From positions 1 through 13,273 of the forward strand of contig JBMFTM010000015.1 of assembly GCA_049967035.1 (NCBI GenBank): a stretch of DNA of 13,273 nucleotides. The letters are read 5' to 3'. A program made the translations under genes and the position numbers. This document shows, in pieces, positions 12,528-13,273 of this stretch. Source of the stretch: Acidifodinimicrobium sp049967035 (GTDB lineage: Archaea > Nanobdellota > Nanobdellia > Parvarchaeales > Parvarchaeaceae). The notes under the pieces were generated by a model. The model saw nothing but the letters and a program-made list of their open reading frames with translations, ran no database searches and had not been told where the DNA came from. How positions within the stretch are numbered: position 1 is the first letter of the stretch; each line of letters begins with the position of its first letter.

Positions 12528-12537
12528 TTTATAAATA
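12528..12537 (-). promoter_or_regulatory. TATA box for the pilin-like gene
   Basis: On the minus strand ATTTATAAAA is centred about 30 bases upstream of the ATG at 12502. It lies beyond the plus-strand TATA box, so the two promoters cross and could interfere. Confidence 0.55.
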
Positions 12538-12545
12538 TAGGTAGA

Positions 12546-13217
12546 ATGAAAACAAAAGGGGAACTAGAAAGGAAGATTTTAGCAGAAACGGGTAATCTTA
12601 GAGCTTCTGATTTCCATAATTCTCTGCAAGTTTGGTTGACTAATATAATCGTAAAGACAAATAACTACGTTTCAGACCTAAAGTTAGAGGACACTTTCTA
12701 TTCGAAATATTATTATTCTCATGAGTGGCCAGCTGATATAACCCTGGAATACGATAAAAATGGGAGGAAAATATTTGAGGTCATAGAGGTGGAGACAATA
12801 CCAATATCAAGGATAAAAGAGAGAGTAAAGGAAATAGGTGGGAAAGCAGCCAGGAGTGCAGTTGCCGAGCTCTCAGATAAAAGGTTCTATACCGGTGATG
12901 GTCTTAAATATAAGACAAGATACGATGAAATGGACTTCTCCCTGTGCTTGAATGTCCCAGACGTCAATACTATAAATTTTGAGCGTATACAGTACATAGC
13001 AGATGAGATATACAAAAGCATGTATCAAGAGATGACTAAGTTTAAAGGCATAAATTACTTTCCGCGCAATTTTAAGTTTAATAAGATATACTTCTTCCTT
13101 AACAATCATCATTTGAATAAGAATGAAAATTATAGAGATATAGTAGATAGGGGCTACTTTGATTCATTTAAGAACAATAAATTTCCTATCAGGCCGATAC
13201 TGTTATACAAGTCATAA
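12546..13217 (+). CDS. Unrecognised protein, possible PD-(D/E)XK-like fold
   Basis: This 223-residue, charged, soluble-looking protein has no signal peptide or membrane segment. I do not recognise its family. The one suggestive feature is a strand pair around PADITLEY (62-68) and KIFEVIEVET (75-84). An Asp (64) followed by an E-x-E (81, 83) at the end of a hydrophobic strand is the layout of PD-(D/E)XK nuclease-type domains, here with Glu in place of the usual Lys. A long basic helix (ISRIKERVKEIGGKAARS) follows. The C-terminal half is rich in Asn, Tyr, Phe and Lys. I chose the ATG at 12546; the upstream ATG-less extension to 12483 overlaps the opposite gene and its promoter. It is the last complete gene before the right edge. 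Confidence 0.6.
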   Translation: MKTKGELERKILAETGNLRASDFHNSLQVWLTNIIVKTNNYVSDLKLEDTFYSKYYYSHEWPADITLEYDKNGRKIFEVIEVETIPISRIKERVKEIGGKAARSAVAELSDKRFYTGDGLKYKTRYDEMDFSLCLNVPDVNTINFERIQYIADEIYKSMYQEMTKFKGINYFPRNFKFNKIYFFLNNHHLNKNENYRDIVDRGYFDSFKNNKFPIRPILLYKS

Positions 13218-13229
13218 TTTAAAAGAAAG

Positions 13230-13239
13230 TATTTATAAG
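13230..13239 (+). promoter_or_regulatory. TATA box of a gene beyond the right edge
   Basis: Tatttataag, followed by purine-rich sequence (gtgagaaagaaag), is the strongest TATA match in the last 60 bases. The predicted start site is near 13260, with no coding sequence yet visible, so the gene it serves must lie outside the window. Confidence 0.55.
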
Positions 13240-13273
13240 GTGAGAAAGAAAGATAATAATAACAAATTAAATA

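Noticed and set aside
1..13273. CRISPR array or intein
   Set aside because: No regularly spaced direct repeats were seen. RadA and Hel308 have normal lengths without inserts.

Overview
The window is archaeal. It holds RadA, a Hel308 helicase, a zinc-type dicluster ferredoxin of the Thermoplasma/Sulfolobus kind, a class III (type IV pilin-like) signal peptide, a tRNA with a bulge-helix-bulge intron, and TATA-box promoters placed 20-30 bases before mostly leaderless starts. The ferredoxin and the peptidase fragment point towards an acidophilic, Thermoplasmata-associated archaeon, possibly one of the small ARMAN-type lineages. The lineage is inferred from a few proteins and is not certain.

Left part (1-1640). 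This part looks different from the rest. It holds the C-terminal end of an M13 metallopeptidase cut by the window edge, then two overlapping PadR-family regulators on the minus strand behind a promoter with a perfect 12-bp inverted repeat. Next comes a 450-base patchwork of gene pieces: the first ~23 codons of a Nudix hydrolase, an opposite-strand piece resembling the C-terminal part of an agmatinase, and the C-terminal part of an SPFH/band 7 protein. This is either a real rearrangement scar or an amplification/assembly chimera, and base composition also appears to shift across it.

Core part (1640-6943). A structured intergenic region (two inverted repeats and a TATA box) precedes an operon of a stand-alone RAM (Lrp/AsnC effector) domain, RadA recombinase and an Mrp-type P-loop ATPase; radA and mrp overlap by 4 bases. 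A separately promoted YvcK/CofD-like protein follows. Then comes a two-gene unit of a GlpA-like FAD glycerol-3-phosphate dehydrogenase and a CoxG-like SRPBCC protein, one base apart.

Middle part (6944-8582). An intron-containing tRNA-Arg(TCG) on the minus strand lies back to back with the zinc ferredoxin gene. A metallophosphoesterase follows on the minus strand. Its 5' side carries a short sequence that looks like the right end of an IS200/IS605-type (TnpB) element, with no transposase left.

Right part (8583-13273). Hel308 (minus) is divergent from a GT4 glycosyltransferase (plus). These are followed by a secreted or pilin-like protein (minus) with a class III signal peptide. Divergent from it, through crossing promoters, is an unrecognised 223-residue protein with a possible PD-(D/E)XK-like motif. 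A strong TATA box at the right edge announces another gene beyond the window.
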